From an uncultured Bacteroidales bacterium (GTDB taxonomy: Bacteria > Bacteroidota > Bacteroidia > Bacteroidales > UBA932), in NCBI GenBank assembly GCA_905234475.1, contig CAJOHX010000003.1, positions 1 through 64,000 of the forward strand: 64,000 nt of DNA, written 5' to 3'. The position numbers and the translations under genes were made by a program. The notes under the pieces are model-generated. The model saw nothing but the letters and a program-made list of their open reading frames with translations, did not search any database and was not told the DNA's origin. Below are positions 14,485-28,787 of the stretch, in pieces. Within the stretch, counting starts at the first letter, position 1. Every line of letters starts with the position of its first letter.

Positions 14485-15039
14485 TCAGTGGGTCAGGTAG
14501 TGGTCTTGGTGCAGGGCGCCCAGGTCCATCGCCTCGTAGAGGGCCTGGATGCGCCGGGTATCGGCATTGGCATCGTCGGTCAGCTCGACTTTCTGCCCGC
14601 GGCCGATGCGCTTGCGCTTCCAGTCGAAATAGCCCATGTACACGGGGACGCCGGTTTCCTTGGCAATGAGGTGGTAGCCGTTCTTCCAGCGGCGGACGGG
14701 CTTGCGGGTGCCTTCCGGGGCGAGGGCCAGGTGGAAGACTTCACTGGCGTTCATCTCGTGGATGAGGCTGCGGATCAGCGTGCCGGAGTTCGCCCGGTCC
14801 ACGGGGAAAGCGCCCATGGCCCGCAGGAGCCAGCCCAGGGGCGGGAAGAACATTTCTTTCTTGACCATGAAGCGGGCATCCCCGCCGATGGATTTGTAGT
14901 ACAGGTAGGCGATCAGGAAATCCCAGATGGAGGTATGCGGGACGCCGAGCATGATGCATTTCTTCTCTTCGGGCAGCCCTTCGACCACCGTCCATCCGAG
15001 TTTGCGCAGCGTCCAGCCGCAGAATTTACGCCATCCCAT
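14485..15039 (-). CDS. plsC: 1-acyl-glycerol-3-phosphate acyltransferase (PlsC-like)
   Basis: A 184-residue acyltransferase. The HX4D motif is HTSIWD, the second conserved block is FPVDR, and EGTRK is the glycerophosphate-binding signature. It would add the second acyl chain to lysophosphatidate or acylate a related lipid. The start at 15039 (MGWRKFCG) is taken because the 27 extra residues of the track ORF lie in the upstream gene and have no family likeness. The protein is short for PlsC (usually 230-250) and lacks an obvious N-terminal membrane helix, as in small Bacteroidota paralogues. It begins 4 nt after the aminotransferase stop. Confidence 0.85.
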   Translation of the reverse strand: MGWRKFCGWTLRKLGWTVVEGLPEEKKCIMLGVPHTSIWDFLIAYLYYKSIGGDARFMVKKEMFFPPLGWLLRAMGAFPVDRANSGTLIRSLIHEMNASEVFHLALAPEGTRKPVRRWKNGYHLIAKETGVPVYMGYFDWKRKRIGRGQKVELTDDANADTRRIQALYEAMDLGALHQDHYLTH

Positions 15040-15043
15040 TATT

Positions 15044-16249
15044 CTATCGTTTGCAGTATTCCTTGAGGCCCTCGCCCAGGACGTGCAGGGCCTTCTCCAA
15101 CTCCGGCACTTCGAGGACATAGGCGATGCGGGCGTGGTTGCGTCCGGCGCCCGGCGTCTTGTAGAACGAGGCGGCGGGGGTCACCATGGTGGTGGCGCCG
15201 TCCAGGGTGAAGTCGGTGAGCATCCAGCGGGCGAAGTCCTCCGCGTCGTCCACCGGCAGCTCCACGACGGTGTAGAAGGCGCCGTAGGGGGTAGGGGCGA
15301 ACACGCCCGGCATCTCATTGAGCATCCGGACCGCGCAGTCGCGCCGGCGGATGTATTCCGCCTTGACTTCGTCGAAATAGGACTGCGGCGTGTCCAGGGC
15401 GCCGATGGCGGCGTACTGGCCGAGCACCGGCGGGCAGAGGCGGGACTGGGCGAATTTCAGGGCGGCGGCCATCACGTCCTTGTTGTGCGAGACGATGCAG
15501 CCGATGCGCGCGCCGCAGAGGTTGTAGCGCTTGGACACGGAGTCCGCGAGGATGACGTTCTGCTCGAGGCCGGGAATGTACATGGCGGAGTAGTGCGGCT
15601 CGTCGGTGTAGCAGAATTCGCGGTATACCTCGTCGGAGATGAGGAAGAGGTCGTGCCGGCGGCAGAAATCGCCGATGGCGAGCATCTCGTCGCGCGTGAA
15701 GAGCTTGCCCGAAGGGTTGCAGGGGTTGCTGATCAGCACGGCGCGGGTCTTCGGGGTCACGAGCTTCTCGAATTCGGAGATGTCGGGAATCTTGAAACCC
15801 TCGTGGATGTCAGTCGGGACGACCTTGAGGGTGATGTCGTTGAGGAACGCAAAGGTCTGGTAGTTGGTGTAGAAGGGCTCGACGACGATGATCTCCTCGC
15901 CGGGACCGGCGGCGATCTGCATGGCCACGGAGAAGGCCTCGCTGCCGGCCACGTCGACCAGCAGCTCGCTGACGTCGATGTCGATGCCGATCTTCTTGTA
16001 GTACTTGTCCACCATGCCCTGGCGGAGCTCCATCAGGCCGGCGGAATTGGTGTAGGAGAGGTGGTGCATCCCCTTGCATTTGCTGACGACGGCCTCGAAG
16101 GCGCAGTCGGGCGACTTGATATCCGGCGCGCCGACGTTGAGATGATATACGTGGATGCCCCGTGCCTTTGCGGCATCGGAGAGGGGGACCAGTTTACGAA
16201 TGGCGGACGCAGGCATGGCCTGGGTCCGGGCGGAAATGTGCAGGGACAT
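15044..16249 (-). CDS. PLP-dependent aminotransferase (class I, aspartate aminotransferase-like)
   Basis: A 401-residue fold-type I aminotransferase. The substrate and cofactor parts are visible: HLNVGAPDI near the N-terminus, VAGSEAFSVAMQ at the PLP phosphate site, ISNPCNPSGKLFTRDEM, ISDEVYREFCY, and the Schiff-base Lys in DSVSKRYNLCGARIG. The family covers aspartate and aromatic aminotransferases. Given the aromatic operon nearby, a role in tyrosine or phenylalanine transamination is possible but not shown. A TACTTTTG box on the minus strand (16288-16295) precedes the start; plsC and dgkA follow in the same unit. Confidence 0.88.
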   Translation of the reverse strand: MSLHISARTQAMPASAIRKLVPLSDAAKARGIHVYHLNVGAPDIKSPDCAFEAVVSKCKGMHHLSYTNSAGLMELRQGMVDKYYKKIGIDIDVSELLVDVAGSEAFSVAMQIAAGPGEEIIVVEPFYTNYQTFAFLNDITLKVVPTDIHEGFKIPDISEFEKLVTPKTRAVLISNPCNPSGKLFTRDEMLAIGDFCRRHDLFLISDEVYREFCYTDEPHYSAMYIPGLEQNVILADSVSKRYNLCGARIGCIVSHNKDVMAAALKFAQSRLCPPVLGQYAAIGALDTPQSYFDEVKAEYIRRRDCAVRMLNEMPGVFAPTPYGAFYTVVELPVDDAEDFARWMLTDFTLDGATTMVTPAASFYKTPGAGRNHARIAYVLEVPELEKALHVLGEGLKEYCKR

Positions 16250-16287
16250 ATTGCTGCTAAATTACTACTAACAAAAATTGTTTCTTG

Positions 16288-16295
16288 CAAAAGTA
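16288..16295 (-). promoter_or_regulatory. -7 box of aminotransferase operon
   Basis: TACTTTTG on the minus strand fits TAnnTTTG and lies 38 nt upstream of the start codon at 16249. A -33 element is not clear. The divergent M28 promoter is 22 nt away. Confidence 0.45.
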
Positions 16296-16316
16296 CCTAT
16301 TTAATTTCAGATAGAC

Positions 16317-16324
16317 TATATTTG
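16317..16324 (+). promoter_or_regulatory. -7 box of M28 peptidase gene
   Basis: TATATTTG lies 21 nt upstream of the ATG at 16346. No good -33 match is seen. Confidence 0.5.
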
Positions 16325-16345
16325 TTCGGAGAAAAAACAAGCAAA

Positions 16346-17761
16346 ATGAGAAGAATTACCGCTATTGCCGCTGCGCTGCTGCTTTCCGCAGGCCTGCTGG
16401 CGGCCGCCCAGCCCGACAAGGTCGTCAAAAAGATTATCGAACTCGGCACGACGGACAACCGCACGATGGAGCACGAGGATTTCCTCGCCAACCGCATCGG
16501 CGGACGCCTCGTGGGCACCCACGAACTGGAAGACGCCGAGAAGTGGGTGGCCGGCCTGATGCGTTCCTGGGGCCTGGAGGTCCGCGTGCAGGAGGTGGGG
16601 GAGATCCAGGTCGGCTTCAGCCGCGGTCCCTGGTACGGCCGCAACCTGACGGACGGCACGCCGCTGCATTTCGGGACGCCGGCCTACACCGCCGGGACGA
16701 AGGGCCCGACGCGGGGACATGTGGTGATCGCTCCGAAGACGGAGCAGCAGTTCGAGCGGATGAAGGGGACGGCCAAAGGGGCCTGGGTGCTGCTGGACAG
16801 CCCCTCCCGCGGCCTGGCGCTGAGTTTCCGGGACTCGACGATGATTTCGAAACTGATCGACGCCGGGGCGCTGGGTTTCATCCAGGGAGGCGATCTGCCG
16901 CTGCAGATCCTCTACGACCGCGCCCACTGTTTCGACCTGACCATGGACACGCTCCCGACCGTCTGCGACATCAAGCTGGAGAAGGCGCAGTTCGACGCCA
17001 TCTACAGCAAGGTGCAGGCCCGCGAGCGGGTGGAGCTGGAGTTTGATATCCGGAACCATTTCTTCGCCGGACCGGTCAAATACCACAACATCCTGGGCAT
17101 CCTGCGCGGCAGCAAGTATCCCGACGAATACGTCATCAGCGGCGGCCACCTGGACGCCTATGACGGCGGCACGGGTGCGGTCGACGACGGCCAGGGCACC
17201 TGCGTGACCCTGGAATCGGCGCGCCTGCTCATGGCCGCCGGCGCCAGGCCCAAGCGCAGCATCATCTTTGCCATCTGGACGGCGGAGGAGTACGGGCTGC
17301 TGGGGTCGAAATATTTCGTGGAGAACAAGACCGTGCCCCTGGAGAAGATCTCCAATTATTTCAACCGCGACGGCGGTCCGGAAGTGGCTGTGTCCGTGAC
17401 GGTTCCGCCTGCCATGTACGATGATTTCGCGCAGATCTGCGCGCCCCTGGCCGACGTCAATCCGGACTTCCCGTTCCAGGTGATCAAGCGTACGGCCGAG
17501 CCGGGGCCGCGGCCCACGAGCGCGGGTGGATCGGACCATGCCTATTTCGCGATGAACGGCGTGCCGACGGTGTCGCTGGGCCTGCGGGATGTCAAGGGCT
17601 ACGGATTCAACTACCGCGATATCTGGCACACGGACAAGGATCTGTACAATCAGTGCATCCCGGAATACATGGAGCATTCCGCCCTGGTCAACGCCGTCGT
17701 GCTGTACGGTGTCGCCAACCTGGACCACCTGCTCTCGCGGGAAGGGCTCTACAAGGAATAA
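16346..17761 (+). CDS. Secreted M28 family zinc aminopeptidase
   Basis: A 471-residue secreted peptidase. The start at 16346 gives the signal peptide MRRITAIAAALLLSAGLLAAAQ; the 944-residue track ORF is a read-through of antisense sequence. A PA-type insert lies around residues 120-230 (GHVVIAPKTEQQFERMKG). The M28 metal ligands follow: His and Asp in GGHLDAYDGGTGAVDDGQG, the catalytic and ligand Glu pair in IWTAEEYG, Asp in FNRDGGPEV and the final His in SAGGSDHAYF. It probably trims peptides in the periplasm or at the cell surface. A double terminator follows (17763-17796 and the repeat hairpin at 17799-17829). Confidence 0.92.
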   Translation: MRRITAIAAALLLSAGLLAAAQPDKVVKKIIELGTTDNRTMEHEDFLANRIGGRLVGTHELEDAEKWVAGLMRSWGLEVRVQEVGEIQVGFSRGPWYGRNLTDGTPLHFGTPAYTAGTKGPTRGHVVIAPKTEQQFERMKGTAKGAWVLLDSPSRGLALSFRDSTMISKLIDAGALGFIQGGDLPLQILYDRAHCFDLTMDTLPTVCDIKLEKAQFDAIYSKVQARERVELEFDIRNHFFAGPVKYHNILGILRGSKYPDEYVISGGHLDAYDGGTGAVDDGQGTCVTLESARLLMAAGARPKRSIIFAIWTAEEYGLLGSKYFVENKTVPLEKISNYFNRDGGPEVAVSVTVPPAMYDDFAQICAPLADVNPDFPFQVIKRTAEPGPRPTSAGGSDHAYFAMNGVPTVSLGLRDVKGYGFNYRDIWHTDKDLYNQCIPEYMEHSALVNAVVLYGVANLDHLLSREGLYKE

Positions 17762-17762
17762 A

Positions 17763-17796
17763 GAAAAGGCTCGGGGTGACCGAGCCTTTTCTTTTT
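17763..17796 (+). terminator. Terminator of M28 peptidase gene
   Basis: A perfect 12-bp stem (GAAAAGGCTCGG with 17780-17791), a 5-nt loop and a T-run directly after. It sits 2 nt past the stop codon. Confidence 0.85.
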
Positions 17797-17798
17797 CG

Positions 17799-17826
17799 TC
17801 ATTCCGGGCTTGACCCGGGATTTTTT

Positions 17827-17829
<3 letters not shown>
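17799..17829 (+). repeat. Palindromic repeat copy 1, also terminator-like
   Basis: A copy of the roughly 26-bp element with core ATTCCGGGCTTGACCCGG, followed by eight Ts. The hairpin plus T-run makes a second plus-strand terminator behind the M28 gene. The same sequence, in inverse orientation, occurs at 28904-28929 and 47120-47146, and a degenerate form lies in recQ (50607-50638). Confidence 0.75.
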
Positions 17830-20270
<2,441 letters not shown>

Positions 20271-20322
20271 CATGCCTGCCCACAGACAATGATACAAATA
20301 ATGATTTTTTTGGAGGAGAATC

Positions 20323-20352
20323 TTGCGGTTTTCTAAATTATAGTTATCTTTG
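20323..20352 (+). promoter_or_regulatory. Promoter of tRNA-Asp
   Basis: TTG at 20323-20325, a 19-nt spacer and TATCTTTG at 20345-20352, 17 nt upstream of the mature tRNA 5' end. Confidence 0.65.
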
Positions 20353-20369
20353 CAACCGCATTCAAAACT

Positions 20370-20444
20370 GGTGTGGTAGTTCAGTCTGGTTAGAATGCCG
20401 GCCTGTCACGCCGGAGGTCGCGAGTTCGAGCCTCGTCCGCACCG
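20370..20444 (+). tRNA. tRNA-Asp (anticodon GTC)
   Basis: All arms fold. The acceptor stem pairs GGTGTGG with CCGCACC (one G-T wobble). The anticodon stem CCGGC/GCCGG encloses loop CTGTCAC with anticodon GTC. The T-arm is GCGAG-TTCGAGC-CTCGT, and the discriminator base is G, as expected for tRNA-Asp. CCA is not encoded. It has its own promoter and a terminator at 20446-20479. It probably supplies all or part of the cell's Asp-tRNA, given that the neighbouring copy is broken. Confidence 0.93.
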
Positions 20445-20445
20445 C

Positions 20446-20479
20446 AAGGAGCCTGTCGCAAGACAAGCTCCTTTTTTTT
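20446..20479 (+). terminator. Terminator of tRNA-Asp
   Basis: Stem AAGGAGCCTGTC paired with GACAAGCTCCTT (one mismatch), loop GCAA, then a run of Ts. It starts 2 nt after the tRNA and overlaps the -33 region of the next gene. Confidence 0.8.
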
Positions 20480-20507
20480 GTGTTCTGCAGAAAAACCCTT
20501 ATCTTTG
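20477..20507 (+). promoter_or_regulatory. Promoter of polysaccharide export operon
   Basis: TTTG at 20477-20480, a 19-nt spacer and TATCTTTG at 20500-20507. The predicted leader to the start at 20536 is about 23 nt. Confidence 0.65.
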
Positions 20508-20535
20508 TTCGATTTACACGCGCATGCGAGAAAAA

Positions 20536-22968
20536 ATGAAACACCATATGAAGAGATTCGGATTGCTTTTGACCGCCCTGCTGTTGGGCTTCTCCCTGAG
20601 CCTTCAGGCCCAGATGACCGACGACCAGGTGGTCAGTTATGTCAAGTCGGCACTTGCTGCCGGCAAAAGCCAGGACCAGATCGGGAAAGAGTTGCTTGCC
20701 CGTGGCGTCACGCGCGAACAGGCTGAGCGGATCAAGTCGGTTTATGAGTCGCAGCAGACTTCCGGAGAGAATGTTACGGCGCAGGCCCTGTCTCACGGTT
20801 CCATTGCCCGGGATTCCCGTGCAGAAGCCATGCAGGTCGGCGACGGCGCCATGGATGAACTCGCCGCGGAAGCGGCTGATCCGGATCGCGGCGGATCTGG
20901 CCGGCAGATTTACGGTCACGATTTCTTTAACGGCCGGACGTTGACGTTTGAACCCAATGAGAATGCCGCCACCCCGCAGGATTACCGTCTGGGCCCCGGC
21001 GATCAGCTGATCATTGAGATCTGGGGCTACAGCGAAGGGACTTACACGCAGGTCATCTCCCCGGAAGGCCGGATCAACATCAGCCAGATCGGCCCCATCC
21101 AGCTCAGCGGACTGACCATCAAGGCGGCGACCGACAAGATCAGGAAGGCATTGGTCTCCAAATATGCCAGTATTGGCGGCAGCAAACCGAATACTTCCGT
21201 CAGCGTCACCCTGGGCCAGATCCGTTCCATCCAGGTCAACGTGATGGGTGAAGTGCGGACGCCCGGGACCTATCGCCTTTCGTCTTTCTCGACCGTTTTC
21301 CATGCGCTATACCGTGCCGGCGGGGTCCGCTCCACCGGATCGCTGCGTGCCATCAAGGTGATGCGGGGCGGAGAGGAGATTGCGAACGTGGATGTGTATG
21401 AATACTTGATGGAAGGCAAGTCTGAGACGGATATCGCCCTGCAGGAAGGGGATATCGTGATGGTCCCGCCCTATGTCAACATCGCTACGGTTGGCGGCAA
21501 TGTCAAGCGCCCGATGTCGTATGAACTGCTTGGCGGAGAGACGCTTGCGACCTTGTTGGAGTATGCCGGCGGCTTTACGAGCGATGCCTATTCCGATGAT
21601 TTCCGCCTGATTCGCGAAAAGGGGCCGGAGCGTCGGATTTTCACCGTCAGGGCTTCGGAGGCCGGATTGTTCCAGATGGAGGACGGAGACTATGTGTCCG
21701 TCGGATCGAATCTGGACCGGTATTCCAACCGGGTTGAAATCCGCGGTTATGTGTTCCGTCCCGGCATGTTCGAGCTGGGGAAGGACATCGCGACGGTGCG
21801 CCAGCTGATCGCCGGTGCCGGCGGTCTCAAGGAAGATGCTTTCACCGGGCGGGCCGTTGTCGTCCGGGAGAAGCCGGATCTCAGCCTGGAGACGCTTTCG
21901 TTCGACCTGGCGGCCGTCCTGGCCGGGCAGGCCGATGATATCCTGCTGCGCAAGAACGATATTGTCGTGATTTCGGGCATCTACGAGCTTCAGGACCGTG
22001 GGACGCTGACCATCAACGGTCAGGTTGTCAGCCCCGGGATCTTCCCGTATTCCGACAATACGACCATTGAGGACCTGATCCTGCAGGCCGGCGGTTTGCT
22101 GGAAGGGGCGTCGCTCTCCCGCGTGGATGTGGCGCGCCGCCTGATTGATCCTTACAGCAAGATGCCGTCCGACACCATTGGCCAGACTTTCTCTTTTGAG
22201 ATTAAGGACGGCCTGGCCGTGGGCGGTGATGATTTCATCCTGCAGCCCTACGACGTGGTGTCTGTCCGCCGCAGTCCCAGTTCCAGGACGCAGGAATTCG
22301 TAACCATCACAGGAGAAGTCGCTTTCCCGGGCGAGTATGTGCTGCTGAGTGTCGGAGAGCGTGTCTCAGAATTGGTGAAGCGCGCCGGCGGGGCGACCAA
22401 CCACGCTTTCCTTCATGGGGCCACGTTGACCCGCCAGATGACTGAGGAGGAACGTAGAATCCAAACGGCCAAGATGGAAATGGCGCTGGGTGGCTCCATC
22501 CGGGATACCCTGGATGTAAGTCAGATTTATGTGGGTGATACGTATTCCGTCGGTATTGAACTGGACAAGGCCGTCGCCCGCCCGGGCTCCAATTACGACA
22601 TAATCCTGCGCGCGGGTGACCGGCTCTTTGTGCCCGAAGAACTCAGCACGGTGCGCATCAGCGGCGCCGTGATGTACCCGAATACGACGATTTTCGTGCC
22701 GGGCAAGGGAATGGATTACTATATCAATGCTGCCGGCGGTTATGGCTTCCGGGCCCGTCGCAGCAAAGCATATATCGTGTACATGAATGGCCAGGTGCAA
22801 CGCGCGGGCTCCACGGGCGCCAAGATTGAGCCGGGCTGCGAGATCATCGTGCCGCAGCGTCCCGAACGGAAGGGAATGTCTACAGGCGAGATCCTTGGAA
22901 TCAGCTCTTCGGCGACATCGCTTGCTACCGTGATGATTACCTTGATCAACCTGTTTGCCAAAAAGTAG
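20536..22968 (+). CDS. SLBB-domain polysaccharide export outer-membrane protein (Wza-like)
   Basis: An 810-residue exporter. The signal peptide is MKRFGLLLTALLLGFSLSLQAQ; starts at 20524, 20536 and 20548 are all possible and 20536 is taken. The ORF-track start lies in the tRNA. A small helical domain (about 25-65, QIGKELLARGVTREQAE) precedes the polysaccharide-export domain (about 140-240, YRLGPGDQLIIEIWGYSEG) and five or six SLBB repeats such as VNVMGEVRTPGTYRL, VEIRGYVFRPGMFEL and LTINGQVVSPGIFPY. A C-terminal hydrophobic stretch (ATSLATVMITLINLF) ends it. It probably forms the periplasm-spanning channel for a capsule or exopolysaccharide, working with the Wzz protein 23 nt downstream. No glycosyltransferases are near. 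Confidence 0.9.
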   Translation: MKHHMKRFGLLLTALLLGFSLSLQAQMTDDQVVSYVKSALAAGKSQDQIGKELLARGVTREQAERIKSVYESQQTSGENVTAQALSHGSIARDSRAEAMQVGDGAMDELAAEAADPDRGGSGRQIYGHDFFNGRTLTFEPNENAATPQDYRLGPGDQLIIEIWGYSEGTYTQVISPEGRINISQIGPIQLSGLTIKAATDKIRKALVSKYASIGGSKPNTSVSVTLGQIRSIQVNVMGEVRTPGTYRLSSFSTVFHALYRAGGVRSTGSLRAIKVMRGGEEIANVDVYEYLMEGKSETDIALQEGDIVMVPPYVNIATVGGNVKRPMSYELLGGETLATLLEYAGGFTSDAYSDDFRLIREKGPERRIFTVRASEAGLFQMEDGDYVSVGSNLDRYSNRVEIRGYVFRPGMFELGKDIATVRQLIAGAGGLKEDAFTGRAVVVREKPDLSLETLSFDLAAVLAGQADDILLRKNDIVVISGIYELQDRGTLTINGQVVSPGIFPYSDNTTIEDLILQAGGLLEGASLSRVDVARRLIDPYSKMPSDTIGQTFSFEIKDGLAVGGDDFILQPYDVVSVRRSPSSRTQEFVTITGEVAFPGEYVLLSVGERVSELVKRAGGATNHAFLHGATLTRQMTEEERRIQTAKMEMALGGSIRDTLDVSQIYVGDTYSVGIELDKAVARPGSNYDIILRAGDRLFVPEELSTVRISGAVMYPNTTIFVPGKGMDYYINAAGGYGFRARRSKAYIVYMNGQVQRAGSTGAKIEPGCEIIVPQRPERKGMSTGEILGISSSATSLATVMITLINLFAKK

Positions 22969-22991
22969 TTTATGGCTAAATAATTGACTGG

Positions 22992-24146
22992 ATGGAAGAG
23001 ACTAAGAATACCGAACCCCAGTACAGGGAAGAAGAATACGACGAGATCGATATCATGGAGCTGCTCCGCAAGCTCTTCAAGGATTGGAAACTGATCCTGA
23101 AGTGGTGCGGCGTCGCCGCCGTGGTCGGCCTGGTGATCGCTTTCAGCATTCCGAAGGAGTATACTGTCAATTCTACCCTGGCGCCGGAAGTGGTGTCCCG
23201 TTCCGGTGGCGGCAACCTGAGCTCGCTGGCCAGCCTGGCTGGCATCAACCTCAGTTCGATGAGCACGGCGGACGCCGTCTATCCGGACCTGTATCCTGAC
23301 ATCATCTCATCCACGCCTTTCGTGGTGGAGCTTTTTCCCGTACAGGTGGACTTCAAGTACAAGAAGGAGGCGATGTCCTCGGACTTGTACACCTATCTGA
23401 AAGAATACACGCGGGGCCCCTGGTGGGGCAAGGTGATGCAGTTCCCGTTCAAGGCCCTGGGCTGGTTCATGGGGCTGTTCCGCGAGAAGGAAGAGGGGGT
23501 GGAAGGATATGCTTCCCTGAACCCTTCCGAACTGACCCAGGAGCAGGAGGATATTGCCAAGGCCATCCGCGAGAGCGTCTCGCTTGCCGTGGACAAGAAG
23601 ACCTCGGTGATCTCGCTGACCGTCACGGCCCAGGATCCCAAGGTGGCTGCAAGGATTTCCGAGGAGGTCATTGCCCGCCTGCAGACCTATGTGACTAACT
23701 ACCGTACGGAGAAGTCCCGTCAGGACCTGGAGTACTACGAGAAGCTGTATGACGAGTCGCGGGAGGCATACTTCGCATCGCAGCAGCGCTATGCCAGCTA
23801 TGTGGACCGCAACCAGGGCGTTGTCCTGCAGCGTGTCCGTACCGAGCAGGAGCGCCTGCAGAACGAGATGAACCTCAACTACCAGCTCTACAACGCCTGC
23901 GCCCAGCAGCTCCAGACCGCCAAGGCCAAGGTGCAGCAGGAGACCCCGGTCTTCACGATCATCAATCCGCCGCAGGTACCGCTCAAGCGCAGCAAGCCCT
24001 CCAAGCCGACCATCCTGCTAGCCAGTATCTTCCTTGGTGCCATGATCGCCGCCGTATGGATTCTTTGGGGCCGGGATATCATTGCAGGCTTCAAGAAGAA
24101 GGACGAAGACGCCGTTGAGGCCGAGACCGCACCGGACCGGGAATAA
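22992..24146 (+). CDS. Wzz/chain-length determinant (polysaccharide co-polymerase)
   Basis: A 384-residue inner-membrane protein. An acidic cytoplasmic N-terminus with [16 protein letters not shown] leads into membrane helix 1 ([13 protein letters not shown], about 40-56). A periplasmic domain with long coiled coils follows ([23 protein letters not shown] and [20 protein letters not shown]), then the Pro-rich motif [15 protein letters not shown] and helix 2 ([18 protein letters not shown]). This is the standard Wzz layout without the kinase domain. It sets chain length and links synthesis to the SLBB exporter upstream. The uvrA start codon follows its stop with no gap. Confidence 0.92.
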   Translation: MEETKNTEPQYREEEYDEIDIMELLRKLFKDWKLILKWCGVAAVVGLVIAFSIPKEYTVNSTLAPEVVSRSGGGNLSSLASLAGINLSSMSTADAVYPDLYPDIISSTPFVVELFPVQVDFKYKKEAMSSDLYTYLKEYTRGPWWGKVMQFPFKALGWFMGLFREKEEGVEGYASLNPSELTQEQEDIAKAIRESVSLAVDKKTSVISLTVTAQDPKVAARISEEVIARLQTYVTNYRTEKSRQDLEYYEKLYDESREAYFASQQRYASYVDRNQGVVLQRVRTEQERLQNEMNLNYQLYNACAQQLQTAKAKVQQETPVFTIINPPQVPLKRSKPSKPTILLASIFLGAMIAAVWILWGRDIIAGFKKKDEDAVEAETAPDRE

Positions 24147-26936
<2,790 letters not shown>

Positions 26937-26940
26937 AGAT

Positions 26941-27819
26941 ATGGACGTCGTCATTACTTTCGTGGACGGGAACGACCCGCAGTGGCGCGAAGACTTCCGG
27001 CGGGTGCTGGATGTCCCGGCGCTGGAGAAGCGCTATCGCGACTGGGGCCTGCTGCGCTTCCTGCTCCGGGGGATCGAAACCCACCTGCCTTTCGTCCGGA
27101 AGGTCTTCCTGGTCGTCGCCCGCGACAGCCAGGTGCCGGCCTGGGTGGACCGCAGGCATGTGAATGTGGTGCTGCACGAACAGATTATCCCGGTGGAGTA
27201 TCTTCCCACCTTCAACAGCTGCACGATCGAGATGTTCCTGCACCGGATCCCGGACCTGGAGGAACGCTTCCTGTATTTCAACGACGACATGTTCCCGATG
27301 ATGGACTGCACCGAGGAGGACTTCTTCCCGGAGGGACATCCCGCCATCGGCTTTGCCAGCTGCCGCTGGTCCCGTTCGCTGTTCAAGCGACAGTGCCTGA
27401 ATTCCGACCGGCTGGCGCGCCGGGCGGCCGGCGTTGAGGCGGGCCGCGACTTCCTCCGCCCGGAGCACATCTGCTCCCCGATGCTGAAGAGCGCCTGCGA
27501 GGCGGCCTTTGCCGCAGTGGAGCCGGAGATCCTTGCCTCCCTGTCGCCCCTTCGGGAGAAGAAAAACATCAACCAGTATTTCTTCCTGGACTATCAGCTG
27601 TTCACCGGAATGGCCATCGACCGGCGTATCCCCAAGCGCCATTTCTCGCTGGCGGCCGCCGCCACGAACCGGATCTGCTCCTTCCTGGAGCTGCCGGACC
27701 GCCAGATGGTGTGCATCAACGACGTGAAGATGAGCTCGGACCGTTTCCAGACCGTCCGGAAGCGGCTCCATTTCGCATTCGAGCGCCATTTCCCCCGGCG
27801 CTCCCGTTTCGAATTATAG
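26941..27819 (+). CDS. Stealth-type capsule sugar phosphotransferase
   Basis: A 292-residue cytoplasmic enzyme of the Stealth family, which transfers hexose 1-phosphate to glycans. Conserved regions in order are DVVITFVDGNDPQW at the very N-terminus (CR1), the block LRFLLRGIETHLPFVRKVFLVV with VPAWV, then RFLYFNDDMFP (CR2 with the Asp pair) and the C-terminal NDVK segment (CR4-like). It starts 4 nt after uvrA in the same operon as the exporter and Wzz, which supports a surface polysaccharide role. Acceptor and donor are unknown. The track ORF starts earlier inside uvrA; 26941 is taken because CR1 begins there. Confidence 0.88.
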   Translation: MDVVITFVDGNDPQWREDFRRVLDVPALEKRYRDWGLLRFLLRGIETHLPFVRKVFLVVARDSQVPAWVDRRHVNVVLHEQIIPVEYLPTFNSCTIEMFLHRIPDLEERFLYFNDDMFPMMDCTEEDFFPEGHPAIGFASCRWSRSLFKRQCLNSDRLARRAAGVEAGRDFLRPEHICSPMLKSACEAAFAAVEPEILASLSPLREKKNINQYFFLDYQLFTGMAIDRRIPKRHFSLAAAATNRICSFLELPDRQMVCINDVKMSSDRFQTVRKRLHFAFERHFPRRSRFEL

Positions 27820-27823
27820 GCTT

Positions 27824-28774
27824 CTACCGTATGGTATAGGTATAACTGTCCGGTCCGTCAACGGTCAGCTCCACCTCCTTGCTGCAGCCGCGCGGCAGGG
27901 GCGGGAGCGGCACGTCGAAGGAGCAGAGCTCCCCTTCGATCCGGCACTCGAATTCGAGGGTGGGGCGGGGGACGCCGAGGATCTCCTCCGGGGTGTCGTT
28001 GGGATAGCACCAGAGGCTGATACCCGGCTCCTGCGGGAAGAAACCGACATCGCAGGGGAGCGCGGTCCACGCTCCCGCGTCGAGCAGCTCGGCGGGCCGG
28101 AAATCCTTCTCGCGCAGGATCTCGGCATTGTCCGGCAGGTCGCGCAGGCGAACGCGGGGCTCCTCGAGCAGCTCGTACCCGTCCATGGTATTGGTGACCG
28201 ACCTGAGCGTGATGCAGCACAGCAGGCCCGTCAGGTTGAGTTCTCCGGCCTGTCCGGCGGTCGTCGCGGAGGCGCCGAGGACCGGGCAGGCGGGATCGTC
28301 GTCGGCGAAAGCGAAGGTGAGTTTCTGCATGGCGTCGTAGCGGCCCAGGGCAGCAAGGTTGAAGCGGCGGGGGCTGTTGGCGATGCCCACGAGAATCTTC
28401 TCCCCGGCCGTGGTCGGGAAGGACAGGCTGTCCGGCAGCCGGTCGTAGAGCAGGTGCTTCTCCAGCGGCTGCGTCCCGCCGGTGTCATAGACAAAGAGGT
28501 CCAGCGTGTGCACTGGACAGGCGCCTGCGTACAGGCGTACGCTGGTGAGCACCGAGTCCACGGCCACCGGCGGAGGTGCAGCCTCCTCTGTAGGGGGCTG
28601 CACCTCTGCGGGCGGCTTCTGGCAGGAAACCGGGAGGGCGGCCAGCGGGATGATAAGCAAACAATAACACAATGAAAGAACTGACCCCGCACCCTGCAGA
28701 GTGACAGGGCGCTGCGAAAGGTCGGGTGAGCGCTTGGGATGCCGCCGGCTCCCGGATTTCCATTTCTTTTCCAT
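27824..28774 (-). CDS. FimB/Mfa2-like surface lipoprotein
   Basis: A 316-residue protein probably tethered to the outer membrane. From the ATG at 28774 an unusually long basic leader of about 45 residues (MEKKWKSGSRRHPKRSPDL) precedes the hydrophobic core and lipobox (LLIIPLAALPVSC). A TTG codon just before the core would give a normal signal peptide instead. The mature part (VRLYAGACPVHTLDLFVYDTGG, EKILVGIANSPRRFNLAAL) resembles the first domain of FimB/Mfa2 fimbrial anchor proteins of Bacteroidales, but no fimbrillin genes are adjacent. A TACATTTG box at 28780-28787 lies 5 nt before the ATG. It converges with the Stealth gene, 4 nt apart. Confidence 0.55.
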   Translation of the reverse strand: MEKKWKSGSRRHPKRSPDLSQRPVTLQGAGSVLSLCYCLLIIPLAALPVSCQKPPAEVQPPTEEAAPPPVAVDSVLTSVRLYAGACPVHTLDLFVYDTGGTQPLEKHLLYDRLPDSLSFPTTAGEKILVGIANSPRRFNLAALGRYDAMQKLTFAFADDDPACPVLGASATTAGQAGELNLTGLLCCITLRSVTNTMDGYELLEEPRVRLRDLPDNAEILREKDFRPAELLDAGAWTALPCDVGFFPQEPGISLWCYPNDTPEEILGVPRPTLEFECRIEGELCSFDVPLPPLPRGCSKEVELTVDGPDSYTYTIR

Positions 28775-28779
28775 GGGAG

Positions 28780-28787
28780 CAAATGTA
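28780..28787 (-). promoter_or_regulatory. -7 box 5 nt upstream of FimB/Mfa2-like start
   Basis: TACATTTG on the minus strand matches TAnnTTTG and ends 5 nt before the ATG at 28774, so a transcript from it would be leaderless. No -33 match is clear. Confidence 0.45.

Noticed and set aside
14927-16345. The first half of the 944-residue ORF that ends in the M28 peptidase
   Set aside because: It is antisense to the aminotransferase and has Val/Gly/His-rich shadow composition; a signal peptide at 16346 marks the true start.
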